Assembly (NCBI RefSeq): GCF_000275845.1
Contig: NW_006766883.1
Span: 1,635,163-1,699,162 of the forward strand
DNA: 64,000 nucleotides
Direction: 5' to 3'
Origin: Dichomitus squalens LYAD-421 SS1
Lineage: Eukaryota; Basidiomycota; Agaricomycetes; Polyporales; Polyporaceae
Positions 1-10,087 of the stretch are shown here, in pieces. The first letter of the stretch is position 1; the number at the start of each line of letters is the position of its first letter. The translations under genes and the position numbers were made by a program. The notes below the pieces were generated by a model. The model worked only from the letters and a program-made list of their open reading frames with translations, was not told where the DNA came from and searched no databases.

Positions 1-2824
1 AGTCCGATTATAAACCCATCCAGTCGCCTCCGGCGAATAGCCTCATGCGTCATGGAGCGAAGAGCATGACTGATATGCGGGGCGCATTCAACAAGCATCC
101 GTCCAGTCTCCAGCCAGGTGGTCGATCGTCAAGACCGCCGCCGCCACCACCACCACCTCTGCCGTTGATCACTCGCCCGTCGACAGGTGGTAGCACAACA
201 GGTGTATCAGGTGGTTCTTCTCTTCCAAGTGCCTCTCCTTCCGTGGGCGCGTCCTCCGCCTATTCCGAACAGACTGCGTCCGACATCGCGCGAACGGTCC
301 TTTCTCCTTCGGGGTCGTACGCTCGCCAGATCGCAACCTCGAACGCGAGTCCGTCGACGACTACTGCCAGCTACCTCACATCTCCCGCACAGCAGGAACC
401 TTTTTCCCGCCCCCACTCGGCCCTCGGCGAGTCCAGTCCTGCTCAGCCGCGTTACACACATTCTCCCCAGATCTCGGAGCCAACCTACGACTCCTTCGTT
501 CACCGGCAACCCTCTACACCTTCTCACGCCCACAGCAGCTCTGGTACCTTCTTGTCGTATCGGGACGACGTATCGCGCACCGTTGCGCCACCGTCGCAGG
601 ATCTCAGCGTTGGCACGGCAACAGGGGATCGCCCGCTCCGTCCGCAGCGAACGCCACCTCGTAGCCCTGTCGGATCGTCGACCTTCACCCAAGGTCAGCA
701 TAGTCTGTCCGAGTACAGCACTATGTCAGCCAGTTTGCCTGGTGATGGCCTCGCCAAACGCGGCGCGATTGACGAAGACGGCGGCTCGCACACTATGCGG
801 GCGGATGACCGCAAATGGTTGGAGGGCTTCATTGACGAGAACCTCGTAGAAGGGACTGCGAGACCGCCACCGAGACATCCCCCTGCGCCCTTGCAACAGC
901 TGCCGACGCCACCATCTACCACTACTACGGAAATCCTGTCAACTTTGTCGTCAGCTTCAACGTTGGCCTCCCTTAACGGCAACCAGCGTGACGAAGAATA
1001 TTCTGACAGCGACGACGAAGGGAATGCCACGCTTTGGGCCAAGCCACCAACGAAAAAGGATAAGCCTGCGGAGCTATTGCAGTCGACCGCTGCGCAGAAG
1101 ACCCGACCGCCGTTGACCCCTCTCAGCATTGAAAGTTCGCCTAACTCAGCGCCGAACGGCCTCCCGCCAGTACACAGCTACGACTATGGGAGATCCTCGA
1201 ATCAGCCTCTCCCCTTCCTCGCTTCGCCTCCTCCCACCTCGCGGGAGCCGCGCACGCCAAGGCGGCAAGGCGCCCAGAAAAAGCACAAGGATCGTATCAG
1301 CAAGTTTGACAACAATTTCGATGTCACCTGGGCTCCCCGTCCGCCGCCCGAGGTTATGTACGAGCGGCTCGAGGAGTACTTCCCCGAGCACGATCTCGAC
1401 AAGCCCGTCATCGAAGCTGCGTCGGGTGGCACGTCCCCGACGGCAACGGAGCTTCCTGCGGTGCCCATGCCGCCACAGCAGCGCTTCAGACACAAGAAGT
1501 CCATTCGTGTTGTCGCTGCGGAGCACAAGCGTCAGCTCGACCGGACTTCGCGCGGGGACGACTCCACCGTGGCGCCGATGTCGCGCAAGCGGCACACGAA
1601 GATGTGGGGCGGCAAGCTCGAGGAGCTGACGACGGAACAGGGCAAGGGTCCGAGCTCGTCCACCGCAGACCCTTCCCCGGGCGGTGCGAAACGTGAGTGA
1701 TGATTCGTTTCATCTCCAAGGAGAAGGACGTACGCTGACGCTGGTGCTTAGCCATCTTCCGTTGGGTACGTGGAGAGCTGATTGGCAAGGGGACGTATGG
1801 ACGCGTCTACCTGGCGCTGAACGCGACGACTGGTGAGATGATCGCGGTGAAGCAAGTGGAGATCCCGAGGACAGCTAGCGATAGGGAGGATTCGCGTCAA
1901 GTGACCGTCGTCGAGGCGCTCAAGTTGGAGAGCGAGACCTTGAAGGACCTCGACCACCCCAATATCGTGTCGTATCTTGGTTTTGAGGAGACTCCCACCT
2001 TCTTGAGCATGTGCGTAGGGTTGTTCTATATTCCTGTTGTTGTCTGCGTGCTGACGTCTCATCCTCCAGCTTCTTGGAATACGTACCCGGTGGCTCCATT
2101 GCCAGTTGTCTCCGGAAGCACGGCCGTTTCGACGAGGAAGTCACGAAGTCGTTCACTGGCCAGATCTTGAGTGGTCTTGAATATCTCCACTCCAGAAATA
2201 TTCTGCATCGGGTACGCACCATCATGTCCGTGTCATACATGTTCGTTACCAACCGCTGCTATAGGATCTCAAAGCGGACAATATCCTAGTCGAGACGACC
2301 GGTGTCTGCAAAATCTCGGACTTCGGTATCTCCAGGCGTACGGACGACATCAACATGGCTGCAGCGTATACGTCCATGCAGGGCACAGTGTTCTGGATGG
2401 CGCCCGAGGTAGTGAACTCCAAGGGTAAGGGTTACAACTCCAAGATCGACATCTGGAGTGTGGGTTGTGTGGTTTTCGAGATGTGGACGGGTCAGCGGCC
2501 GTGGTCTGGTCAAGAAGCCATGGCCGTCCTGCTTCATGTGAGTCCACTGTGTTTATCAATCGCCAGACCTGTTGCTCATGTCGAGCGTTGTGCAGTTGTA
2601 CCAGACCAAGCAGGCTCCTCCAGTACCTGCTGGTGTCACATTATCGACACTCGCGGATGACTTCAGGCTGAAGTGCTTTGCTGCGTATGTGGTAGTCTTT
2701 TGCTTGGTCTGCAAGTCTTAACATCGGCTTCAGTGATCCGGACTTGCGTCCCACGGCCGCAGAATTGCGGAGGCATCCCTACCTCGAGCTCATGCCGGGC
2801 TGGACCTTCAATGGGTTCAAGTAG
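1..2824 (+). CDS. BCK1: Bck1/Mkh1-type MAP kinase kinase kinase, 5'-truncated
   Basis: Top kinase of the cell-wall-integrity MAPK cascade, which phosphorylates a MAPKK (family knowledge). The frame is open from the left edge with no stop, so the true start lies outside the window. The visible N-terminal part (to about 1690) is a Pro/Ser/Thr-rich low-complexity region with a polyproline run near 130-165. After an intron at about 1691-1751 the kinase domain starts with RWVRGELIGKGTYG. It then has IAVKQVE (ATP lysine), HRDLKADN (catalytic loop, split by an intron after HR), ISDFGIS, and WMAPEV. Further short introns follow at about 2010-2070, 2213-2263, 2537-2594 and 2685-2732. The protein ends TFNGFK just after the kinase domain, as is usual for Bck1. 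The kinase subfamily is a confident call; the precise orthologue is inferred from the GELIGKGTYGRVYLALN signature. Confidence 0.92.
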
Positions 2825-3404
2825 TCGGGTCGTGTCGCACAAGCCAACTGTGTCGGGTTTGCCATCCGCAGGTCGCATTCTTATATCTCAGACATCCTTC
2901 GCGCTGTTACATCTCTATCTTGTTCGACTTTCATCCACACCTTCCATTATCTTCCCATACTCATCCTCACCGTCATCGTCATGCTTTATAGTACCACATC
3001 GCATGTCTGTGTTTCACCTCTGGCCAAGCATGTCACATATATCCCCCTTGCAACATATACACCGTGTAGCACTTTAATCGCACTAGGAGACGGAATGCAC
3101 GGACACTACGTTATGAACTTTGACAAAATCAGCATGTACAGGATGAAGTCGCACGACATGAAAATACCACCTATCGCTATGCACATTCCTATATCCTCTA
3201 CTTCACCGGATCGTTTGCCTATGATTCCCCGGGCGCGCTCTTGTATGATAGAGTTAGCCTCTACAATGTTCAGTTTACCCCGGAGCTCTGTCCTCGAGAT
3301 CTCCTTCTGCCTTGTTCTCGTGGATGGTGCTTTGCAGGGCCTGCATGTCGGATTGCCTATAGACTCTTGGGCCCTCCACCGTCATATACGGCTCTAGGCG
3401 TGTT
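2825..3404. other. Intergenic stretch, no gene seen
   Basis: This is the 3' flank of the MAPKKK gene. Only short open frames without recognisable protein features are present. It leads into the inverted-repeat region. Confidence 0.5.
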
Positions 3405-3935
3405 CAATTCTTGTCGCTCGCTCATTTCCTCGCGCGCCTACTGGGCGCCTGCTGACCTGGATTCAAGGTCAGATCAAGCGCCTGTAGCACAGCGAGCAGA
3501 GGTGCGCAGGCAGCGGGTGCAGCGAGATCGACGTTTCCGTCCTATTCTAGGTTTGTTATACCCAGAAAATCTGTCCAGAAAGTGGATGGAGACGTCGGCA
3601 GATCGTTATAGACTTGTTGACCGAGAATAATTGTACACAATGCGCCCAAATCGGAACCAGATCCGGCACGACACGGTTCACTGGCCACCTGGGGTTGCCA
3701 CTGTAAGCCTTGCGGGACGACTCCGCGTCTCGAGTCATGGAGCTCTCTATCTTTCGAATTGTTAAGCTTTCGCGTCGCTCCTCAGTCCCAGCTCGCGACC
3801 CTGATGCGGTCGTGTTGCACCCGCTGCCTGCACACCTCTGCTCGCTGTGCTAGTACAGGCGCTTGATCTGACCTTGAATCCAGGTAGGCAGACGCCCGGT
3901 AGGCGCACGAGGAAATGAGCGAGCGACAAGAATTG
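3405..3935. repeat. Long imperfect inverted repeat (hairpin A)
   Basis: The left arm (3405-3521) is the reverse complement of the right arm (3816-3935). Matches are nearly continuous over about 117-120 bp, with a 3-base indel (gtagcacag against gtactagcacag) and scattered substitutions. The arms flank about 295 bp of unrelated sequence without a convincing ORF. No clear target-site duplication was found. Its origin could be a non-autonomous DNA transposon or a local inverted duplication; the sequence does not decide. Confidence 0.8.
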
Positions 3936-4296
3936 CAGCGAATGTAAAAATCAGCGTCGCATGCCCCGCGCCGGGTGGTGTGCTCGGATCAGCGGCAGGC
4001 ACTTGCCGAGCCCCGCCAGCCTGCTCTCCGGCCACCTTCCAGCTCGGGGACACGCTCGCGGTGACTGTTCGAGACGTGCCCCGACGAGCAATGCCGCTTT
4101 TCGAGCTACAGAATACTCGATCTCTTACCTGGTATGTTCCCAACACAGATACCCGATATATTCAAGTGCTTCCAGAGGTGGAACAGAGTTGGGCAATGGC
4201 CTCGGTGCGGTAGGGTTGGGGCTCGGCCGGGGAGTTCCGGTGATCCGAGCACACCACCCGGCGCGGGGCATGCGACGCTGATTTTTACATCCGCTG
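3936..4296. repeat. Second long inverted repeat (hairpin B), directly abutting the first
   Basis: The left arm (3936-3990) and right arm (4242-4296) are 55-bp reverse complements with about one mismatch (gaatg against ggatg). Similarity continues inward at lower identity, around 3991-4025 against 4205-4241. The left arm begins at the base after hairpin A ends. The centre (about 4026-4204) is not repeated and holds a short frame from 4091 with a gtatgt donor at 4132, which could be a first exon of the downstream IQM-like gene. Confidence 0.8.
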
Positions 4297-4349
4297 TGAA
4301 CACGCCTTCTCCCCCACCTATGACGTCATGGCAGCACTGGGACACGCAG

Positions 4350-6547
4350 CAAGCATGGCACATCATGCCTTGACGCCCGGGAACATCTGTCGAGCTTGGT
4401 CGAACGACAGAATGCAGCTATCCGGATACAGAAAGCATGGCGAAAACGTATGCGCAGGAGGTATCTTCAGCCCAATTTCCTATGGTCGGACCTGGCGACA
4501 CATGCCCGGATGCAGGTACGCCACTACCGATCGATCATGTTCCGGCGCTCCAATACTGACCAGGGAAACAGGTCGACAGGGACGCGGCAGAGCAGGGCAA
4601 GAACACGAGCCGGGAGCGCTGGAAGAGAGCAGGGTTCTTGGCTAGCCGGCTGCAAGATGGGAACGCAATGCTTCCCCAGCCCCGAGGACAGGGTGCCCAC
4701 GTAGAAGCCACGAGGAAGCATCTAGAGACTCAGCACTGGCTTGAGCTTACAGATGGGTAAGTATAGGTCGTCTGCACGCCGCGGTATCGGTGCTCGGAAT
4801 CTAACATTGATCACAGCAAACACCGCTACGGGTCCAATTGTGAGTATTAGGTCCGCGGCCCGTTCGTGTGGTTCCTCCCTATATCTGATAAGAACAACAG
4901 TGAAGGTATCGAACCGCCTTGAGACGTCACGCGGCATCCGTCATTGATCTATGGGCGCAGTATTATCACCAGCGATGGCAGCAGGAAGATACGACCCAAA
5001 ACTTCTTCAGATGGTAGGACCGGTGCTCTGAACATCAAGCATCACAAGGATATAACTCCCAACGACAGGCTTGATCAAGGAGAAGGCAAGAATTTATCCC
5101 TGAAGGAGTGTCCTCGAGAGCAGCTAGAGAAGGAGGCATGTCTGACCACCCGCTACGATGTTCGGAGTATTCACGTTCTCTTGCAGAGAATCACATACCT
5201 CTCGCCGGAGCAGAGTACGATGTTTCACAGTTTCCCACATCACCGTCCTGGTTTTGACGGGGCGTTCTAGGGTTGAACTATTTGGTCACGATAGACAACA
5301 ACGGCAAGTTCCGGTGGGCTAGGAACGGTCAGCTTGTGGATACCACGGCAGGTCAATGGAAAGACGCGGGAGATGGGAAAGGCATCGTGCCGTTCAGCTA
5401 TCGAACCGAGGGCGAGTCTACAAGACCCAGACATAGCTTCAATGTTCCTGCTTCCAGTACGAGGTCGGACTCTGGCGCATCTTTATCTGGAGACGAAGTC
5501 AACGCAATGATGCACTACGTGGGCCTCCAAAAGCAGTCTAAGAACCCTGTTAAGCGGTTACTACTACGGAACTTCACCTTGCGAGGCCTGGTAGACAAGC
5601 TCCTAAGGAAGACCATCAAACGGAATACGTGGATATATGTGTCTGTGAGTGGATACTCACATCAAGGAATTACACGCAGTCTGACCAAAGGATAGGACAA
5701 AAACTGTGAGCAATGGCGACTTCTGAAACTGTCAGCGCACAGACGTTCTGATCTCCCTCGCTGATTAGTCAACATATTCATCGGCATCAAAGGTGAGGGA
5801 AGGGTCTTGATCATTACGGCTTGTAACTTGACGGTTCCAAAGTACCAGGGACCTTCCAACATTCATCCTTCCTTGGGGGTGGCCTAGTGACCTCAGCTGG
5901 CTTGATCTCTGTCAAGGACGGGGTGATACATACACTTTCACCGTTGTCAGGACATTATCGGTACGTCGGTCCCGGACGAATATTCTTCGTTCACTCACAT
6001 TGTACGCCCATATGACTTCGATAGATGTATGTTCCTGATGAAGTCCTTAAACAATGTCTATGACTTACCAACGGGTTAGCACTTCCGGAAATTCTTGTCG
6101 GTCCTCGAGGAGCGCGATGTCGATATGAGCAAAGTGGAGATCAGCAAAGCCGAGCTGGCACTATGGGGGTAAGCCTTTCTAGCGCTGTTAGGGATGAAAC
6201 GAGAAGAGTTGACTGACAAACCGCCTAGGATCGAGCACCTTGGTAAGTTCAAGAAAAAGCAAGCTCGGTTGATGACGACTGCGAGGAAGGAAACGGCTGC
6301 AGCTGCGAAGCGTGTGGTGCAACCCGTGCTAAGGCAGAATCAGGATGGAGACGAGGACAACTCCCACTCTTGGAAGAGAGACGTTCTCGAGGGACGCATA
6401 CCTCGTCCGAGGGACAGCGAAGGGCGATGTAGAAAAGACTCCAGCTCAAAGCAGGAGCCGGAGGATGCTCGTTTACGTGACCATCTCACAGACGAGACGA
6501 AGGAACCACGTCCTCCTGGAGGTTTATCCGGCATAACGGAAGAGTGA
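4350..6547 (+). CDS. IQM-like calmodulin-binding protein (IQ motif plus conserved C-terminal domain)
   Basis: Related to plant IQM proteins and to a conserved fungal family; calmodulin binding is expected and the biochemical role is unknown. An IQ motif (AAIRIQKAWRKRMRRRY) at about 4411-4460 is followed by family blocks HWLELTDGKHRYGSN, YYHQRWQQ, NFFRWLDQGEGK, ECPREQLEKE, ITYLSPEQRLNYLV, GQLVDTTAGQWKDA, KRNTWIYVS, GTFQHSSFLGGG, LSPLSGHYR and HFRKFLSVLEER. The C-terminus is basic and low in complexity. Splicing is dense: a 23-nt exon (4817-4839), a 5-nt exon (4901-4905), a 10-nt exon (5696-5705), a 24-nt exon (5769-5792) and one GC-AG intron (5136-5186). The junction between SGHYR (ends 5960) and TSID (from about 6015) has no visible AG acceptor. 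The 5' end is unresolved: the IQ exon has no ATG in frame. A possible first exon is 4091-4131, joined to 4350 in frame. Confidence 0.82.
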
Positions 6548-6756
6548 TCCGAAGTGTGAATGTCAGCTGATCTTCACGGATTCGTTCTGATGTCTCCCCT
6601 ACGGCTATATACCCATGACTTTTGGACATACCTCATCACTGTATTGCTTGTTGACTGTTGATAGGCCACTCTGCTCCCAGCCTGATCGGATACCGCGCCC
6701 ATAGTGTACATGGACAGGACGATTTCGTTACTGCATCCACCCTGTCTTGATTCCCG

Positions 6757-7517
6757 CTATGCTCTCGCCCATGTGGACTCAATATTGGACACACCCACAG
6801 GTATTCCTGCCTACGAGATATTAAGCGAAAGATTGAGCTGTCGTGTCATAAAGGCGTACCTTCTCATCATAGTCGACCCATTCTCCCTCCTCGAGGTCGA
6901 CGTCGTTGAACGGAGTTCCTGACTCCACGCCGACGCATTTCCAGATTCCCTGTTTCCAATGAGATGAAAGCCGGATTGGAGTTTACACCGAGGCACGAAC
7001 CTTAGGATCAAATCCGACAAACTCCAAACCACGACAATCTATCGTCAGGAATGGGGCAAACTGACTGTTCGCATCGGCCGTGTAGGGCTTAGGCTTCTCA
7101 TTGGGCTCGAATTTAGCGGAAGACTCTCGCTTGCACAGCCCACAGCGCCAGACAAAGTGCGCCGTGCTGCCTTTCCCTGTCGTCACTTCACGCTCTTCCT
7201 GCGCAGATATTTGAGTGTCACAGGTCCGTTACTGAATGGACACCGTCGCTCACAGTACGATTTAAAGTGACGAGCTTAGGGTGCTCCTCATTGCAGCTAT
7301 TGCATTTCACCTATGTTACCCAATGTTATCTAGCGCTGGGATGAATGCGTCAGAGAACGCGTCGAGCCCTTACCTTGAAGAAGAACTCGAAGTCATCGGA
7401 AGCCGGTTGCAGGTCTGTTACGTTCTCGAGATCGGCTTTGATGGAGAGTTGGAGACGCTTGAAATGTCATTGGCTATGTTTCACGTATATCTGGATGCCT
7501 ATCGCACTTACAACCAT
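6757..7517 (-). CDS. CXXC motif zinc-binding protein (DUF866/UPF0587, CZIB family)
   Basis: A small conserved eukaryotic protein that binds zinc through two CXXC pairs; its function is poorly defined. Reading the minus strand from ATG 7517 gives M-V, then after an intron RLQLSIKADLENVTDLQPAS and DDFEFFFK. Next come VKCNSCNEEHPK (first CXXC), EVTTGKGSTAHFVWRCGLCKRE (second CXXC, written here across the junction of two family blocks), FAPFLTIDCRGLEFVGFDP, KCVGVESGTPFNDVDLEEGEW and a tail ending STWARA. The family's motif order is complete and length is typical (about 160-170 aa). The first coding exon is only 6 nt (7512-7517), followed by a gtaagt donor. It is divergent from the mS35 gene, with 161 bp between the two starts. 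Confidence 0.88.
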
Positions 7518-7678
7518 TATGCTGAGCTTTTGAGAGTGGGGCGACGCGATAGAAGGAAACCAAGTTCAGCGACTACCAAAAGCGGGCAGCGACTGCTTCC
7601 CGATGGGATCTTGGCTATTAACGCCGGCCAGCTTTCGAGTTTCCGAGCTTGCACCTCGTCTAGCTGGTCCTCGGCGCA

Positions 7679-8612
7679 ATGGCCCTCTCACGTTCTTCCC
7701 GGACCGCTTTTGCCCATGTCTTCCGTACAAAACACTTCCACACTGGCTCTGTTCTGAATGCACGTCAAAGTCCTGGTGCACCCGCGGCCGCGGCCGCGAA
7801 GGCTAGACGCGCCATACCCAGCCTGGAGCCACTGCTGATTGAGGAGGACGCGTTGGAGGATCAGGTCCGGGACGGCGATGATGCTCCAGAGCCGACACAC
7901 AAATATTTGCAGCAGCAGAGGGAGATGCTATACTATATGCGACTAATAGAGCACGAGATGCCCAAGCTCGTTGGTGCGTGGTTCCTCCGTCGTGTCTTGT
8001 GCATCTTCTAACGCACCATGACATAGCCTACCGCAAGCCCTTCGTACCCCCCAACTCGTCGAATCCTCTGGTCATCCGTTCAATAACTTACGGCGGAGAG
8101 CCGCATCCTGCTACCGCCAAGCGCACCATAGTCGTCCCCGTCGCTCGCCTACCGCTCAGGAACGAGCAGGCTATCCACAAATTCAAGGTCTTGGCTGGTG
8201 TTCGGTGGACGCCGGAACCCCCCAAGGACTCTGGTCTGAATCCGGAAGAAGGTGGGAGTGAGCATGGCTACTTCAAGATCTCCTGTGAGGACTTCCCCAA
8301 GGGTCCTATGAACTTGAAGTGGGCAAGTGACACTCTTGACCGTCTGTTGGCTGCCGCGAACGTACGCCTTATCCCTCGTCCGTGGTACATTCACCGAAAG
8401 CTAATTCGTACATGCTCCTGTAGGATCTGAAAGAACCATTCGCCGATATTCCCGTGGACACCCGACACATCGAGGCGAGGACACGGAAGGCGAAGAAGGG
8501 AGGCCATATATACGGTCGACAGACGCACCGACCAACACTTAGAGACTTCCCTAAGGAGTGGCTTCCTGTACCAAAAGGCGAGGCTACGTCTGAGCCTTCC
8601 GCGAGTGCATAA
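7679..8612 (+). CDS. Mitochondrial small ribosomal subunit protein mS35 (Rsm24/MRP-S28 family)
   Basis: Probable component of the mitochondrial 30S-like subunit. The start MALSRSSRTAFAHVFR looks like a mitochondrial presequence: basic, Ser/Arg-rich, without acidic residues. An Ala-rich linker is followed by the MRP-S28-type domain, with SITYGGEPHPATAKRTIVV, HKFKVLAGVRWTP, YFKISCEDFPKG and NLKWASDTLDRLLAAAN. The C-terminus is basic (RKAKKGGHIYGRQTHRPTLRD) and may contact rRNA. Two introns are clear, at about 7975-8026 and 8361-8424. The family call rests on the conserved central blocks from memory; another mitoribosomal small-subunit protein is the main alternative. Confidence 0.75.
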
Positions 8613-8883
8613 TGCCATGCATTCGTGATCGAGTTTTGATCCGTGCTTACAGTCATGTCTTCGAGCGCCTTCGTGTGATACCGGGATTCGAACCCTGCTT
8701 CGCGACGCATGAATTCTTTGCAGGCCGTTCGCTGAATTGACTCACCCGGCGGAGACCCGGTCATGAGTCTGTGTGTCTCTCACGAGACGCTACGAATATC
8801 GAATCCCGTGGTCTTCCGGTGAGTCAGTATATATAACGGTCTTCCAACCCACCGACTATGCAGTTACGCTAGCTTGTGGCGCA
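8613..8883. other. Intergenic, nitrilase upstream region
   Basis: No gene seen. It holds a minus-strand tRNA T-arm-like string at about 8683-8698 (ggttcgaatccc) that does not fold into a full tRNA, and a TATA-like tatatataac at about 8829-8838, some 50 bp before the nitrilase ATG. Confidence 0.4.
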
Positions 8884-10087
8884 ATGTCCAACACTATCAA
8901 GGCTTCAGTGGTCCAAGCTGCAACTGCTGCATACTCGCTTCCCGATACTTTGGACAAGCTAGAGAGATTGACTCGCCTTGCCAAAGAACGCGATGGTGCA
9001 CAGCTGGCCGTATTCCCGGAAGCATTGTTCGTCCTACGTCCTCAATCTTTCATATATTTGCCCTGATGGACTACTATGATTCGTTCAGCATCGGCGGGTA
9101 CCCAAAAATGTCTACATTCGGGCTTGTTGTGGGGGATCGTCTCCCGGAAGGACGCGATGAATTCGTCCGTTACGCGAAAGCCGCCATCGAGATCCCATCG
9201 CCCGCTATAACTAGAATCGAGCAGATCAGCAAGGAGACGAACGTCTTCCTTGTTGTCGGTGTTATTGAACGCGACAATGGCACCCTCTATTGCACCGCAA
9301 TTTTCGTCGACCCGGAGAAAGGCTATGTCGCGAAGCACCGAAAGCTCGTACCAACCGCCATGGAACGCACGATCTGGGGCCAAGGCGACGGCACGACACT
9401 CCCAGTGCTCACCAAAACGTTCGAAAGTACCCAAGGTCCTCCGGTTGAGACGAAGCTCTCCGCGACCATATGCTGGTGAGTACTCTCGCGTGGCGGATAT
9501 CGGATATTGGGTCTGACAGCGTGGCGCACAGGGAGAACTACATGCCTTTACGTAGGTTCCCTTTGACTCGGGACTCCGCCGTCGTGCTCATGGCGTGATT
9601 CTTTCCCCGTTATCCAGTCCGGACGTGGTACTACTCTCAGGGGACACAGATTTACTGCGCGCCAACTGTCGACGCGAGGCCATTGTGGCAGAGCACGATG
9701 ACACACATCGCCCTGGAGGGCCGTTGCTTCGTCTTGTCTGCATGTCAGTTCTCCCAGGAGAAGGATTACCCTCCGGACCATGCTGTGGCGAACGCCGAAG
9801 CTCGGGACCCCGAGAACGTGATGATCGCTGGCGGAAGCGTCATCATCAGTCCTCTGGGCAAGGTGCTGGCGGGCCCCCTTTTGGGCACCGAAGGCATTAT
9901 CTCGGCGGACTTGGATATGGACGACATCCTCCGCGGGAAGTTCGATTTGGATACTACTGGCCATTATGCGAGGAATGATGGTGTGTGCTCTTCTGCGTGC
10001 GCGTTCGGTCGGCCGGATCGGGCTCATTCCCCTCTTGCAGTATTCCAATTGAGACTTGTTGACCCAGCAGTGTCATCTGCGAAGTAA
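8884..10087 (+). CDS. Nitrilase / cyanide hydratase-type carbon-nitrogen hydrolase
   Basis: Hydrolyses a nitrile (or related C-N compound) using a Glu-Lys-Cys triad. From ATG 8884 the product reads MSNTIKASVVQAA, then FPEA joined through an intron (donor gttcgt) to FIGGYP, giving the family signature PEAFIGGYP with the catalytic Glu. KHRKLVPTAMER carries the catalytic Lys, and ATICWENYMPL, spliced near 9476-9533, carries the catalytic Cys. Further family blocks are YCAPTVDARPLWQSTM, ALEGRCFVLSACQF, GGSVIISPLGKVLAGPL and DLDTTGHYARNDVFQL. All three catalytic residues are present and length is normal (about 340 aa). Whether the substrate is an aliphatic or aromatic nitrile, cyanoalanine or cyanide cannot be read from the sequence. 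Confidence 0.9.

Noticed and set aside
8650..8790. Possible minus-strand tRNA: a T-arm-like ggttcgaatccc string at 8683-8698
   Set aside because: The acceptor stem, D arm and anticodon arm could not be formed around it, and the T stem has a mismatch. Probably chance or a degraded relic.
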